This document shows, piece by piece, positions 40,643 to 53,277 of a stretch of DNA of 64,000 bases (position 1 is its first letter; each line of letters opens with the position of its first letter). The stretch covers positions 347,041,875 to 347,105,874 of the forward strand of contig JAVHZZ010000003.1 of assembly GCA_036250195.1 (NCBI GenBank). Direction: 5' to 3'. The notes below the pieces were generated by a model. It worked only from the letters and a program-made list of their open reading frames with translations, was not told the origin of the DNA and did no database searches. The position numbers and the translations under genes are program-made. The stretch is from Mixophyes australis (lineage: Eukaryota > Chordata > Amphibia > Anura > Limnodynastidae).

Positions 40643-41286
40643 TAAGGCCGAGCACAGGCACATTCGTCCAATTCAAGCTTAGGGCATCTCTCATGTAAGT
40701 GATCTTTATCCCTTGCACCAGCAGGTGTAAGTGTCGAAATTAGAAGCAACTGTAAATATGCATTTTATGTACAGTAGACATTAATAACATCCTGAAATAT
40801 AGTTAATGTAAAAAAATATATTTTTTGTTTTTAAATGTATTTTTATTAATGATTATAGTGGTAACAGGTGTTAATATTTTTTTCTAAGTGTTCAGATTTT
40901 ATATATGATTCTGAATTTATATTGCCCATATGTACTGTACGTATCCTGCAGTGTGTGGTGTCTGTCTGCATACAGCAAGTACCGTATAACCAGAGCCTAC
41001 TTATATCCGTATTCTAATGAAAACGTTTTCATATCCGCTTTTACTTGAACACAGACGTACAATATCGGTCAGTTTTTAAAACCGCAAATTGCGTTCATTG
41101 ACGACTCAGGCCCTGTGTAACATCATCTTGTTTCTTTTTCCATTATAGGAGATTTAACAAGGAGTTTGGGGATTTTGGTCTGCAAGTTATAATCACTCAC
41201 TCATCGCTAATTGGTGGATGCATATATGTAAAACTATCAGTAGTATATTAGAATGGAAGATACTTGATTTCGGTGGGAGATTATCT

Positions 41287-41470
41287 CATACTTGCCCACT
41301 CTCCTGAAATGTCTGGGAGACTCCCAAATTCTGGGTAGGTCTCCCAGGCGAGCAGGCAATTCTCCCGCATCTTGCCCACTTCCTAGCGAAGTGGGATGGG
41401 AGCCTCACTGACTCGATTTGCGGTGAATGACGTCATTTTGGTCCTGCTCCCCTGCAGCAAAATTATACGA
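41287..41470 (+). repeat. Partial hAT-like element of the CATACTTGCC family
   Basis: It starts CATACTTGCCCACTCTCC, with TCTGGGAGACTCCCA and ATGACGTCATTTTGGTCC inside, like 18871-19155. The right terminus is missing. Confidence 0.7.
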
Positions 41471-41513
41471 AGATTTTTTTTTTTTCCATAGCTCTTGCAC
41501 ATTCTCAGCTCTG

Positions 41514-41700
41514 GTGGAGTTCCCCTTTAAGAACAGCTGGAAAGTCTATGTACTGCAGAGTCTGTCCTGACAGTACAAGGACATATGTACATGTTCTCAC
41601 AGCTATTGTAAGATAAACAATCCTTGTGTAAGACAACATCCCACTGTGTCGGAGTTCCCCTTTAAGAACAGCTGGAAAGTCTCCGCCCTGACAGTACAAG
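41514..41700. repeat. Imperfect direct duplication
   Basis: GGAGTTCCCCTTTAAGAACA, GCTGGAAAGTCT and CCTGACAGTACAAG occur at 41515-41576 and again at 41652-41700, about 137 bases apart. Confidence 0.85.
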
Positions 41701-42945
41701 TACATATACAAGGGCAGGTCGCCTGAGGGCACATTGTGCTGCATGCGGTTCTGCGTGTCTGGGTATATCGATCATTTACAACAATAATCAGCGGGGCAGG
41801 AAAACCAATAGCTGTGAAGTAGATCCCAAGGTCAGTCAATCCCTTTAATGATGTGAATGTCAGCCCAACACATCACTCTCTTACTCTCCATCTACTGGAT
41901 GTCACTGGAACAAAATCCGAGAAGTAAAATATAAAGTCATTTGACAGGGTCATTAACTTTGGGCAAGACTCCCTGCTTCAAGCTCGAACAATCTTGGCAA
42001 ACTAAAAGCATTCGTTTTAGCAGACATTGCAAATATTGGTTTTTTTTGGGCTGACAATAAATACCACAGATAAGTACTTTGCTGACATTAAAAGTCAAAT
42101 CAGAACAGAACCGTGTTGGGAGGGATCTTACTAATAATATTAAGTCATTCAACTTTGACACAGTGTCTGAGACATGATCATCATAGACCAGAAAGCATTG
42201 GACTTACTGATAATAACAATGACTCATGTTAGCTACTGTCTGCAATCAAAAATGAAAAATAAACTGAAAAAAATAAAAAAAACAGTTATTTTAAAATCTC
42301 ATATAGAATCCAATCTCATCTTTTACCAACAGGAAGATTCCTAGAGGCTGTCACAGAGCAGCTGTCACTGTCTTGTAGATCATTTATCTGCACCTAAGAT
42401 TTACATTTGACGGACCTGTGTGCACTGTTTGGTGAATGCAGCATTAAAGGCTCATCACGGAGGAATGCGCCAACAGTACACACGAGTTCACGGTGAATGC
42501 TGAGCATTCCATGAATGTGGCATGTACTATTGTCTTGCATTCACGATCCATCCAGCGTTCAATCTAAACGCTTGTGTAGATTGTGGACATAGGGTTCAAT
42601 GACTAAATGTTGTTAAACAAATGTTTTTATGGAAATAACAAAAGAAGAAGAGGTATATGAAGAATATGACCGGCTATATTAGCGAGCAAGCACAGAATTC
42701 ATTTTTGTCTCATCACTGATTTGGAATTGTGTACGACGTCCACTGTGTTACTATAGAGTCCATGCACAGCAGTCAGGTCTGGCTTGATGATATTTCCATC
42801 CCGTCAGTCACTCTATGTGCCTGGATTAGGTAACCTACACTATAGACACCACTATCAGCTAATTAGCAGTAATGTGCTCCCCTGTTTGCAGCTCAGAGAA
42901 AAAGTGGGAGACCATTATGTTGGGGTGGGGAGTAATACAGTAACA

Positions 42946-43014
42946 CAGGGCCACCTTAACTACTTTATGGGCCCCCGGGCAATGCAGTGTACCGGGCCCC
43001 TAAAAAAAAATAAT

Positions 43015-43088
<74 letters not shown>

Positions 43089-43116
43089 TGTGTAAATATA
43101 TATAATCACTTTTTTT

Positions 43117-43155
<39 letters not shown>

Positions 43156-43453
43156 GCCCCCTTAACTTACCTTAAGTCCGATCCTCTTCTTTTTTCCGCG
43201 CCGCTGAGTCTCTTCTGCCCTCTTCCGTGCTGTGGTTGCAGTGAATGCTGGGCATGATATCATGCCCAGCATTCACAGCATGGAAGAGGGGACCAGGGAG
43301 GGAGCCGGATCACTGCTGATGTGACCGCAAGGTAAGTATTTTTAAAAAAAATATATATATATTTTTTTCTTTTTTTAGGATTCGGACAGGCCCCCCTTGC
43401 CTGCAGGGCCCTTGGGCACCTGCCCATCGTGCCCAATGGAAGAGACGGCCCTG
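42946..43453. mobile_element. hAT-like element, 508 bp, exact 8-bp target duplication
   Basis: The termini are CAGGGCCACCTTAAC and GAGACGGCCCTG. CAGTAACA lies immediately outside on both sides (42938-42945 and 43454-43461). Inside are TATGGGCCCCCGGGCAA, two (TA)n tracts and the perfect inverted repeat GTGAATGCTGGGCATGAT / ATCATGCCCAGCATTCAC around 43240-43275. 61245-61508 is a shorter relative. Confidence 0.94.
43018..43085. repeat. (TA)n microsatellite within the hAT-like element
   Basis: About 66 bases of uninterrupted TA. A second tract lies at 43120-43152. Both are inside the element at 42946-43453. Confidence 0.97.
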
Positions 43454-44423
43454 CAGTAACATTTATACATTATATGCAGTTTATTATATTTTTGCCTTTC
43501 AAATACTTTTACCCCTGTTCAGACTTGCTGGAATTCCCAGATAGATTGTTAAGGTATGCAGCTGACCCTATCACACGGTCTCTATGCATTGGAATGCCAG
43601 ATTGTTAGAGGAATATGGTCATTAACAGAGTATCCTTGGTTCTGTTTGATGCAGTCACAGTGAACCTGCTATTATGACAACACTGAAAACTTGATACTAT
43701 GTTTAGATTAAAAATATCTCTACCTCTAAACATGGAATATGTATTAAACAGTCTTTACCAGTTAAGTGGTGCAGATTCTAGTGACAAATAGCTGGTTGCT
43801 AACAAGTTGTGAAGCGATGACACCATGATTTATTTTCGGACTCATTTTATGGTTAAATGAAAGTGCACAGGAATTACTTCATAAAAATGTCTTTAATCCA
43901 CTCTTGCATGTCATATTAAAAAGAGACCAGCAGAGGGCATCCAAGCACGAGAAAAGACTAATGTTACAAGCACAGGGAAGAATAGATTGCAGATACTAGA
44001 ATTTAAAGGGCCGCTAATCCCCAAAATTAAAATTTTCACATATGAACCGTGAAGGTAAAATACATTGTTCAATGTTAATCTGACTTTCCGCTGCAACTCT
44101 GTTAAAAACCAAAGTATCACCTCCCTACACAGCTACAGACAACAGACGCTCATCACATATACTTGTGCAATCCAACCATGAATTGTAACAATCAGTAGCA
44201 TTAGTTATATTCTACAATACATGCCCCATTACCGCACAGTAGTAGGGCGCACCTTCATGTTACATTTCTTCTCATACAAGTGGTTTTCATGCTTAGCACA
44301 CAGCTATTCTCTGAAATTGCATTCACACTCATGTATAGTTATTTTTAATACCAAAATGTGTGCTACACTAAATGAAAGCAATGGAACTTGGTGGCACTCA
44401 GCCACTGGGGCTGGTTGGGTTGG

Positions 44424-44545
44424 AGAGCAGGGCTGGTCCTTTAGTGGGCTACTTTGGCATGGATCACTGTGCTACCTTTTCCCTTTAAAATGTTCCTAAT
44501 AGGCTGCTGAGCCAAGTCCCACCCCCCACCACCCCCACCTAAAAT
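44424..44545 (+). repeat. Dispersed repeat, TTTAGTGGGCTAC family
   Basis: AGCAGGGCTGGTCCTTTAGT, GGGCTACTTTGGCAT and TTCCTAATAGGCTGCTGAGC match 54173-54345, and the complement of 57110-57262. Ends are not resolved. Confidence 0.7.
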
Positions 44546-44689
44546 TTGCCAGCCAGCTCCCACTCACCAATAAGCCACACAATAACATAGATAATGCTTA
44601 AAAGAACATATTTAATGCAATGTTTTAGGTCATTCCTGCCCTTTCTTGAGCACATAACATTATCAAACAGCAGATATTATCATCATCAT

Positions 44690-45240
44690 ATATTTGCAAG
44701 GTGACAAAGGGCTCTGCAGCGACGTACAGTAGGGCGATTAGGACATACAAGGTAAAAAAAAAAAATTAAAACAAAGGGCATAGAGACACCTGCTCATTAG
44801 ATAGCTTACATTCTAACTGGAAGCGGGCACAGCTGAAACAAGAGAAGCGAGTGTGGCTTAGGGTGAAGATTGGGACTGTTGTGAGGGTGCATTAGTGTCA
44901 GTAGTATTGGTGGAAGTAGGGTAAGCTCTAATAAAGAGATGGGTTTTCAGGGAGCATTTAATGTGGGAGAGTCTGATTAGCTGCGGTAGGGAATTCCATT
45001 AGTGTGGAGCAGCACGGGAGAAGTCTTCTAGACGGGAGTGAGAGGTGTTTACTGGAAGCAAGGAAAGGCGCAGGTCAGAGGTAGATCTTGGTCGAGAGGG
45101 GAAGTATTATAAGATGAGATTTAAGATATATGAAGAGGTGGTGTTGTGGAGGGATTCGTATGTAAGGATGAGTAATTTGAATTGGATTTTAGAGGACACA
45201 GGGAGCCAGTGTAGGGTCTTATAAAGTGGTGTGACTACTG
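44690..45240 (+). repeat. Dispersed repeat, about 550 bp
   Basis: It runs from CAAGGTGACAAAGGGCTCTG through GGGTTTTCAGGGAGCATTTA, GGAATTCCATTAGTGTGGAG, AGCACGGGAGAAGTCTTCTA and GGGAGCCAGTGTAGGG. This is a frog-type interspersed repeat, probably a retroposon. The first third recurs at 17655-17860. Confidence 0.7.
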
Positions 45241-45811
45241 GCTATCTCTGGTTACAATGTATAATTTTTACTTTTGTCTGCAGTTTATGAGTTTGTAGAA
45301 GCACCCAATAACATGGGCTGAGATTGTTACAGTGGTAAATCACAGAGAACTGGACTGCCTCCTCATTCAGGGAGGGGGATAGGGGCCCTGGAAAGAAAAC
45401 TGGGCCCATTTTAAAGTAAGTCAAACTGCAAAACTGTTCTTTGCTTAATTGTGCTTAGTTTTACGTCATTACTCTGTACAGGCGAAGCCCACACATACAA
45501 TTTTCAAGCTCAAAAAATAAAAAAACATGTGTACATAGTGAAAAAAAACAGGTATCTCATAACTTTACTATGTCTACATTATTCTTTTTTGAGATTTAAA
45601 ATTGTGTATGTTTAATACACTATATTGCCATTTTGACTATGTTGTAATTTACTGGATGTAGATGATTGATTCACCTTTTTTTTATATATGTAATAGTGTC
45701 TAGCGCCATTACTAATCTCTTTTTTGGATTGTTCCTTAGTTTCTTCACCAAGACCCAGTTATCAAAAACCACACAAGCTTACCCCCAGTGCATCACTGCA
45801 GGGAAGCCTTG

Positions 45812-45990
45812 GGTGTATATTCACTAAACTGCGGTTTTGAAAAAGTGGAGATGTTGCCTATAGCAACCAATCAGATTTCAGTTATCGTTTATTTAGTACA
45901 TTCTTCAAAATGACAGCTAGAATCTCATTGGTTGCTATAGGTAATATCTCCACTTTTTCAAACCCACAGTTTAGTAAATATACCTCTTGA
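45812..45990. mobile_element. Palindromic MITE, TTGCCTATAGCAACCAATC family
   Basis: The left arm ACTAAACTGCGGTTTTGAAA, then TTGCCTATAGCAACCAATCA, pairs with the right arm GGTTGCTATAGGTAATATCT, then TTTCAAACCCACAGTTTAGT. It is the uninterrupted relative of 3181-3610. Confidence 0.9.
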
Positions 45991-46761
45991 ACTGTTGGGG
46001 AAAAGAAAACACTTTCAGTGCAGTATTTGGTTGATGGGCTGCCAGTTTGTCTTAGATAGGGTGGTACTGATGGAAGATCTGAAAAAAAGGCTTACAAATA
46101 TGTTAATATTTAATATAAAGTGCTTTGAATGCTCTTGAGAGCGCATGTTTTGTCTGCGTACCAATATTTACATAAGAGTATTTTATTCTCTGAAGCTTTT
46201 AAATTGCAGGATTGCAGTGTGACGTGGAACACATACTGTTCACAGCTAAGAACCAGCTACACAGGAGACACGGCAGATTAGAATGTTTCTTGGTTATCTT
46301 AGAGAACTGAAGCAAATTGCTGTTTAGTTTGACTTCAGTGCCTTTCGTCAAACAGAAATCGCAGTTAAAGGAAAACTGGGTCTTTGTACAATGACTTCTA
46401 TTTACACAGAATTGGACTCCTAATTTGACTAATATGAATTTCGATGAGTAACAATCATAGCTGCCCAGGAATAAGAACATTTGGACTCAGATCTGAATAT
46501 TGATATTCTGATTCATATCACATGTGGCTCAGACGAGGGAAAATGTGAATGTGTAGAGCACACAGAGGTTCCTACGAAGCTGGATCTATTTGGCCTATGC
46601 TGGGCTGGAAAGTATTTTGCGGACTTACCCAAAGAGCACTAAAAATGTGTAGAGGTCACAATGCCCATATTGTTGTTAATGTGTATAGGACCAGTTTATT
46701 ACACAACACTTTCCAGACAATATGGAATCATTGACATCAGTCCTTGTCTCACTGAAGCTTA

Positions 46762-46965
46762 GGGGGAAATTCAATTAGCCCCGAAGCGTCTCTGGAATGT
46801 CCGTGAAACACTTCTCGGCGGAGATTTGACAGAAATCTCTGCTCATTTTCCCCTTCACACTCCACAGAGGTGCGAGAAAAAAAAACGAGCAGAGATTTGT
46901 ACTTTAATTGCCGGACATGTGCGCAGCGCGATCTCCGCCGTCGAGTTCCCCTCTTACCGTCTAAA
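46762..46965 (+). repeat. MITE-like repeat with GTCCGTG words
   Basis: It begins GGGGGAAATTCAATTAGCCC and contains GGAATGTCCGTGAAACAC. An inverted pair GAAATCTCTGCTCATTTT / AACGAGCAGAGATTT follows, with GCCGGACATGTGCGCAGCGC near the end. It is related to 2240-2425 and 9545-9726. Confidence 0.7.
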
Positions 46966-47385
46966 TTCCCTAGCGCACAAACACACTCGGGCCCAATTTT
47001 TGTCAGGGGACAATTAAACTACCAGTATGTTTTTGGACTGTGGGAGGAAAGCCACATAAACACACAGCTCCCAATATGTCTGTCTCCAGCTATTCGCGGT
47101 TCAGGATAATGGGCATATAAATGTAAACACCCTATTCCATCACATTTTTCTGGCGTTCCGCAATAATATGTTGGAAGAAAAGTGCACTTGTGAGGTCACA
47201 AGCAGATGTAATTGTGAAAAACTGCATGCACTGTGCCGTGTTCCTTTGTACACTAAGTAAATGGCCCACAGTATATGTTAAAATATTCTGGTTTACATAG
47301 AACCAAATACTGGAGAGCAGCTCTGCACCAAGAATTTTAGGTGTAGATGTGAAAGTAGCACTTATTCACCATTATACACCTCTCT

Positions 47386-47875
47386 ATAGGCAGCACAGTG
47401 GTTAGCATTGTTGCCTAACAGCACTGGGGTTACGGGTTGGATCCTGACCAGGGCCCTATCTGTGTGGAGCTTGTATGTTCTCCCCGTGTTTGTGTGGGTT
47501 TCCTCCAGTTGATCCGGTTTCTTCCCCCAATCAAAAAACATATGGGGGTAAATGTATCAATCTGCGGGTTCTTCAACACCCGCGTGTTCAGCCTCTTCCG
47601 CGATTAAATTTCAAGCGACGCTGCATTGTAAAGGGGAGTTAACCCTTTACAATGCAGCGCCGCTTGAAATTAAATCGCGGAAGAGGCTGAACACGCGGGT
47701 GTTGAAGAACCCGCAGATTGATACATTTACCCCATGGTCTGGTTAACTGGATTCTGATTAAATGAGCATATGTGTGCGACAGGGAATATAGATTGCAAGC
47801 TTTGCAGGGGCTGATGTGAATGATTAAATATTGGCTGTAAAATTTTGTATAACATATAGGCATCATATAAATAAA
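47386..47875 (+). mobile_element. tRNA-headed SINE split by a MITE
   Basis: The head reads GGCAGCACAGTGGTTAGCAT, then GGGGTTACGGGTTGGATCC. The core is GTATGTTCTCCCCGTGTTTG and GTGGGTTTCCTCC. After the MITE at 47544-47733 the SINE resumes with CTGGTTAACTGGATTCTGAT, then GATTGCAAGCTTTGCAGGGG and ATATAAATAAAG. Both halves have the order seen in the intact copy at 59030-59404. Confidence 0.85.
47544..47733. mobile_element. 190-bp palindromic MITE inside the SINE
   Basis: GGGGTAAATGTATCAATCTG, CGGGTTCTTCAACACCCGCG and GCGATTAAATTTCAAGCGAC on the left pair with their complements on the right around a centre at about 47639. Same family and length as 31762-31951. Confidence 0.92.
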
Positions 47876-48341
47876 GTTAAATAAACAGCTGTATGTCCCT
47901 ATTACCTACTTACCCAACGCACGTCTGTATGAATAAACCATTCCGTTGGTTACAAAATCCAACAACTTCATCCACTTAATATTACTGAGCTTTATTACTT
48001 TGTGCCCTTTTTACAATAAGTAGTGTCTTATATTAATTTGCATCTGAAAGTCACTTTACACAAAAGTTGAGGTTTAATAAAAAAAAAAAAAAATACACAA
48101 CAAAGAAAACTTTATTAAGACCCACAAACATATATTCGATCTCTAATAAAATACTGTATGTGGTATCCTTATACTAAAGGACTGTACCAGAAGAAAGCCA
48201 CATCTACCTCAAAAAATCAATATAATATTCACTTGAACAGTGGCAAAAAAAAAGTTGCAAATCTGATGCAGCACAAAACATGTCACATAAAAGGTGCAGA
48301 ATGAACATACACCTGGCAGTGAAAGGGTGGAAGAGAACCTG

Positions 48342-48660
48342 TTACCATATAATAAAAATGGAACAGAAATAAGAATCCTGTTGTCCCGTTCGCTCAGCCG
48401 AGCTTCCAGCTAATTCAGACAAGCAGAAGGTGAGGCCTGGGGTGTTATTCTTACTGGCGGAATCGTACATCCAGATCTCTCGCAGCCCCGATATATGTCT
48501 GGGAACTACAATCATTATTTCATTTGCATCCTGGAAACAAATGTTGCGTGGTTCATATTGTTCTCCGTGGATTAGCCAAACGATATCTGGCATGGTACAC
48601 TCCTGTTCGGGTACCATGCCAACATCAAGAACAAGGTTTTGAACTTGTACCAGTCCAATA
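48342..48660 (-). other. Unidentified open frame, 91 codons or longer
   Basis: I do not recognise this sequence. On the minus strand, after a TTTATAG that could be an acceptor, about 108 codons are open, reading ANFSIGLVQVQNLVLDVGMV and, further on, MPDIVWLIHGEQYEPRNICF. The composition is mixed and acidic/hydrophobic rather than repetitive, and no simple repeat explains it, so it looks more protein-like than the other intronic frames. There is no promoter, no partner exon and no known domain that I can see. It could be a fragment of a retroposed gene or of an unknown transposon, or chance. It is not part of PRKCE. Confidence 0.3.
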
Positions 48661-49045
48661 GAGAAATTTGCCTATAAATGGATTTTGTAACAATATACAA
48701 ATGTAATGTTGCTGGCAGAAGATTTATTTATGTAACTGAAATACTCATTTGCATGGACTTTCATGCCATGGGTGGTTGTTTGTAATGTCTGTCAAAATAT
48801 CTCACATCCCCACAGGGGGGCCGCTGCAGAAAAACAGGCTTTGAAATAAGATATGATGAACCGCCATTGAAACATAACTGTTATAGTGAACACATACATC
48901 ATTATTTGTCATAGTCGTGGACGTATCAGTACAGCCTGTTCATTACGTTATACATACAAAATATATTCAGACAAAACTATGGTAGAAGAAGAAAACTGGA
49001 CTATGGGCATATATGATAAATATCAAATGGTCAACTACATATTTC

Positions 49046-49338
49046 ACAGTGGCTTAGTGGTTATCACTTCTGCCTCACAGCGCTGGGGTCATGAGTTCGG
49101 TTCCCGACCATGGCCTTATCTGTGTGAAGTTTGTATGTTCTCCCTGTGTTTGTGTGGGTTTCCTCCCACACTCCAAAAATATACTGGTAGGTTAATTGGC
49201 TGCTAACAGACCCTAGTCTGTCTGTGTGTATGTTAGGAAATTTAGATTGGAAGCTCTATTGGGGCAGGGAATGATGTCGGTGAATTCTCTGTACAGCGCT
49301 GCGGAATAAGTGGTGCTATATAAATAAATGATGATATA
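49046..49338 (+). mobile_element. tRNA-headed SINE
   Basis: The tRNA-like part has CAGTGGCTTAGTGGTTATCA (A box region) and GAGTTCGGTTCCCGACC (B box). It is followed by GTATGTTCTCCCTGTGTTTG, TGGGTTTCCTCCCACACTCC, GGTAGGTTAATTGGCTGC and the 3' end TACAGCGCTGCGGAATAAGT, then GCTATATAAATAAATGATGA. The core resembles V-SINE/Mermaid-type SINEs of fish and amphibians. Confidence 0.88.
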
Positions 49339-50179
49339 TCATGGTTTTTTTATGTACTAATTTACGAGTTTATTTAACCTCCCTATACAACAAGAATTAT
49401 CTCTTGACCAATCCCAACTCTCTCCTTGCACATCTCTGTTCCTTACGCTAAATTTCCTCTCTGAAGGTTATTTACCACCTCTGGTTAAAGGTGCAAATCT
49501 GCACTGAAACCACACTGACCAAATAGGACATTAGCTGTCGTTGTATAACCTGCATTAAACCATTAAAAGCAAAGGACACACCTCTTCAGGCAAGCTTATA
49601 AAATTCCCAAAGACCTGGGCTTTTAGAAAATAGAGATACTTTAAAAGAAAAAAACAAAGAGTTAGAAACAGATTTTAAATATTAAATTTTTTTTAAAAAC
49701 TGCTCACCAATGAAAAATAAGATTTGTATAGATAATAAAGCATGCTTTCATTCCTTTTTTTCTGTTTGTTAAAGGGGACTCTTACCGCCAGCAGAGGGCA
49801 CTGTTGGCGATAGCAGTCCTAACACTAGTTATAACCCCATCAGCCACCTGCTTTCTCCTGCATAGGTCTTTTCTCCCTTTGATAAAGTTGTCTCATTTCA
49901 CTGGGTAAATTGAACCTTAAGTGTTCCCAGTTCTACTTCAACTACACCACACTGCAGAATGGATAGGACCTCATTGTCCCAGCTTTGGTCATAGATAATA
50001 AATTCTGTGAATTGCAAATTTACAAATATAGTACAGAATGGTTTCCATGGAGTGGGGAAGCTGTAACGGAACTCCACGGTTGTATCAAAAGAACTTTGCA
50101 ACATTTCCTATTTCAAAGCAAAACTCAGTTCAGTTTGCCGCCTCCAGTCTGCTTCCCACCCCAACTCAGTACCTGCACT

Positions 50180-50405
50180 CAGGCGCGGGCTGGCAGGTTT
50201 CGGCCCGGGGGGCACACAGGCGGCCGCATCGTGTGTCACGTGATGTGGCCGCCTGTGCGCTGACGCGGCCGCATCGGATGCGGCAGCCGGTAATATTGAG
50301 AAATTATTTCATCCACTGGGGGGGATAGGGGGAGGCGGCTGGCCCGAACAGCCGTTAGACTGAGCGGCCTGGGTGCCCGCTGCCCGCCGGTCCAGCCCGG
50401 CCCTG
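50180..50405. mobile_element. hAT-like element, exact 8-bp target duplication
   Basis: The ends are CAGGCGCGGGCTGG and CCAGCCCGGCCCTG, inverted with two mismatches. CCTGCACT flanks both sides (50172-50179 and 50406-50413). The interior is very GC-rich, with CGGCCGCATC words repeated in both orientations. Confidence 0.93.
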
Positions 50406-51869
50406 CCTGCACTCCTAACATAGTCACTACAGGAGGAAGTGCACACATTAATCACCAGGCTCTTCCTCCTTGTAGTGACAGTGGCAGTACAAGAGATACA
50501 AGGAAAGCATACAATGTATTCTCCGTCTCTGTAACTGCTCTGCTCCTGCTGTCAGTCACTGGAGCAAGGACCACACAAGTATATGATCTGTATTCCACCA
50601 TGCACCTTACTCAGTACACATGGCCTGAAGGGCACTATAGCTGGAGAGAAGAAGCACATGTCAGCAGACATGAGATGGCAGTTCAGAAGGACTAAGGATA
50701 GTGGACAGTGAGGAAAGCAGTTTTTCTATGTATATCTGTCTTTAAGCACAGTTAGAAACACTGAAACAGCCACTCAAACTGAAATGACAGAAAACACAAC
50801 TTTTCTATATGCATCAGGTTTGACCAACGCCATTGTTGTGGAACTACAAGTATCAGCATGCCCTGCCAGCCAGCTTGTCAGTCCAGACATGTACAGCACA
50901 TCTATGTAATACACAAGCAACGGTCACTGTAGATCACCTGCCCTGTTTAGTAACATATATATAATTTGCATGATTTCGAGCAACCTGGTTGCAGAGAGAA
51001 GAAAAATCAATCTAAACTCTTTTACTCAATTGAGCCATTTCCAAAATGCCATTTATAGATCTGCCACTCGGTTATTTCCAGCAAGAATACAAACAGTGTG
51101 TGATTTTTTCGTTCCTATACAAGCAAAAGGTCATTAAACTGTTACCATGGTTACCAGTCACAGTATGTAAAATTACACCTCCGATAAGAGTTCTGAGAAA
51201 ATGAAGTTACGGACTGGTAATGACTCTGTTTTAGTCACAGAGCAAATGGTGCAGATGGCACAAACTGGCATAGAGGAAGATCAGAAATTACCATGGCACA
51301 AAACCTAGATTAAACGTCATGCCTAACAAATGAATGGCAATACTCCAATAAATTGTCATGTACTCGTACACACACCTCAACAGAGCTATACAAACTTTAG
51401 TCCGCCAAATGTCAGTAAGAAAAAAATAGACATAAAGAAAAGTGTTATCACAATTTGAGATTGTTTAGTATGTACAACATACCCTAATGTTCCAGTGAGC
51501 TGCGGGTTGCTTGGTTTATGGGTACAGCCTGCATGTCGGGGCACACCAGAGGGTGGGCTGAGTGAGGGTCTTCTAAACCAGCAGACACAGTCTCAATAAT
51601 TCACATAAGCAAAAAACATTTCCTATAAGGATATTTATACACCTTGGCCCAGCCATTAAAAGATAAAGTCTCGATTTTTCACTTGACAGTCAATTTTCAA
51701 ACATTCTAAATGAGTGAACTATGCCAATGATGTGTTTCTTGTCAAAGCAGGCGGGTATAAACAAAGTTAATGGGGTTCTAGGCAAAGTATTAAATGAAAT
51801 ATAAATGGTCTCTTCCTAAGGATTCTGACATTTTTCTCAAGCAATAATTTTTCCCGATTGAAACAGATT

Positions 51870-51990
51870 GGCGGTTACTTCGTCTGGATCAATTTCAAAA
51901 ATAAGAGAGAGATCGCAAATTGGTTGAATTTGATGGATTGGTGTCTTTATTCAACCTCATCAACTATGTTACTATGTTGTTATGAAATGG
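51870..51990 (+). repeat. LINE 3' end
   Basis: GCAAATTGGTTGAATTTGAT, GGATTGGTGTCTTTATTCAA, CCTCATCAACTATGTTACTA and TGTTGTTATG fit the 3' terminus of a CR1/L2-like LINE. The ending resembles the TCTATGTTTCTATG tail at 29097-29110. Confidence 0.6.
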
Positions 51991-52993
51991 CGAAGAGGGC
52001 TCGTTGGGTTACAAGGAAAACTCTACTAAACGATCGAACATTGTGGAGTTAGCCTTGAAACAATAAAAGTGTATTAATTGAATATACTGATATCCTGATT
52101 CATGTCGAGCTGTCTTTAGATGAACCCTAACCTAGAACCCCTCCGAAGGAAGGACACTGACGGTGCCAAGCAAGCAGCCAGCCCTTATAAGGTGCTTAAA
52201 CCTTCCTACCACCGACCCTGCATCTAAAAATTGAATCCTTACTGCGAAAGCAGCATAAATCACCTGCATTAGATCTTTAAGTGTCATCTCTATTAGCCCC
52301 AAGTGGGACGATGTCAGTAAATTACATTTTCATCTGTGAACTTGCTGCCTCTGCTTCTCTTCTGACCTCAAACAACCCTTTGCCATTGGACGGATATAGA
52401 TTGATTACAGTATAGTGTAGAAAGCTTCCATCTGCTATGAGCCCATTGCACTATACTAAGCACCAGTACATGGCTGCTTAAAGTGTATCCTTAATTTAGT
52501 AAAGACTGCACAGAGAAACCTGTACCTGTATATTTGTACGGTCGCGTGACAGTGAGCATCCATGCTATCGCACTGGCTCAGCCAAGATCACTCATTATTT
52601 CCAGTACGAAATGTTATTCCTTAAATAAGTTGAGATTCAGAAAAAAATACTTTTAAAAAGAAACAACCCACATGTTCAGCAGCAAGTTCCTGAAAGTCAA
52701 CCTTCAACTCACTGCAACATCATGGGAAGTTGAAGTTTTGTCTTCTATATGCTGCAAAACAGTGAATTCTCACTTGTCTCATATTGTCCACGAAACAGCC
52801 ACCCAATGATCTACATACAGCCACCAAAGACTAGTATACTTCACCAGGGTTCACTATACCTTGGGAGTCAAAGTGACCCATCTGGATTTTTAGCAAACTC
52901 ATCACAAAAACATCAACAAACAAATCTAAACAGCAGATAAATGTACGGATTCTAAAGGGAGATAAGGGGGCAGGGATTCTAAAAAAGTAAAAG

Positions 52994-53277
52994 CATAGTT
53001 ACCTACTCTCCCGGAATGTCCGGGAGACTCCCGGACTCCCAGGAGAGCAGAACAACCTCCCGCATCCCAGCCAGTTCCGTTAAGAGGAGGGGGTGGGGCT
53101 TAGTGACATGATTTTCACATCATCGCGGTCCGTGCCCCCTGCTGTGATAGGCTTGATTGGTTGTGTCAGTTTAGTGGGCGGGGCCAAGTTATGTGTTCTA
53201 CTTGATCACGCCCCCAGAAATCGCCAGGGAGATCCCCCCCCCTCTTAGAAGAGAGATCTCACAAGTTGGTAAATATG
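52994..53277. mobile_element. hAT-like MITE, exact 8-bp target duplication
   Basis: The ends CATAGTTACCTACTCTCC and AGTTGGTAAATATG are inverted with mismatches. AGTAAAAG flanks both sides (52986-52993 and 53278-53285). The interior TGTCCGGGAGACTCCCGGAC matches the family of 18871-19155. Confidence 0.9.

Noticed and set aside
43240..43275. Perfect short palindrome as a terminator or regulatory site
   Set aside because: It lies inside the hAT-like element 42946-43453 and is best explained as part of it.
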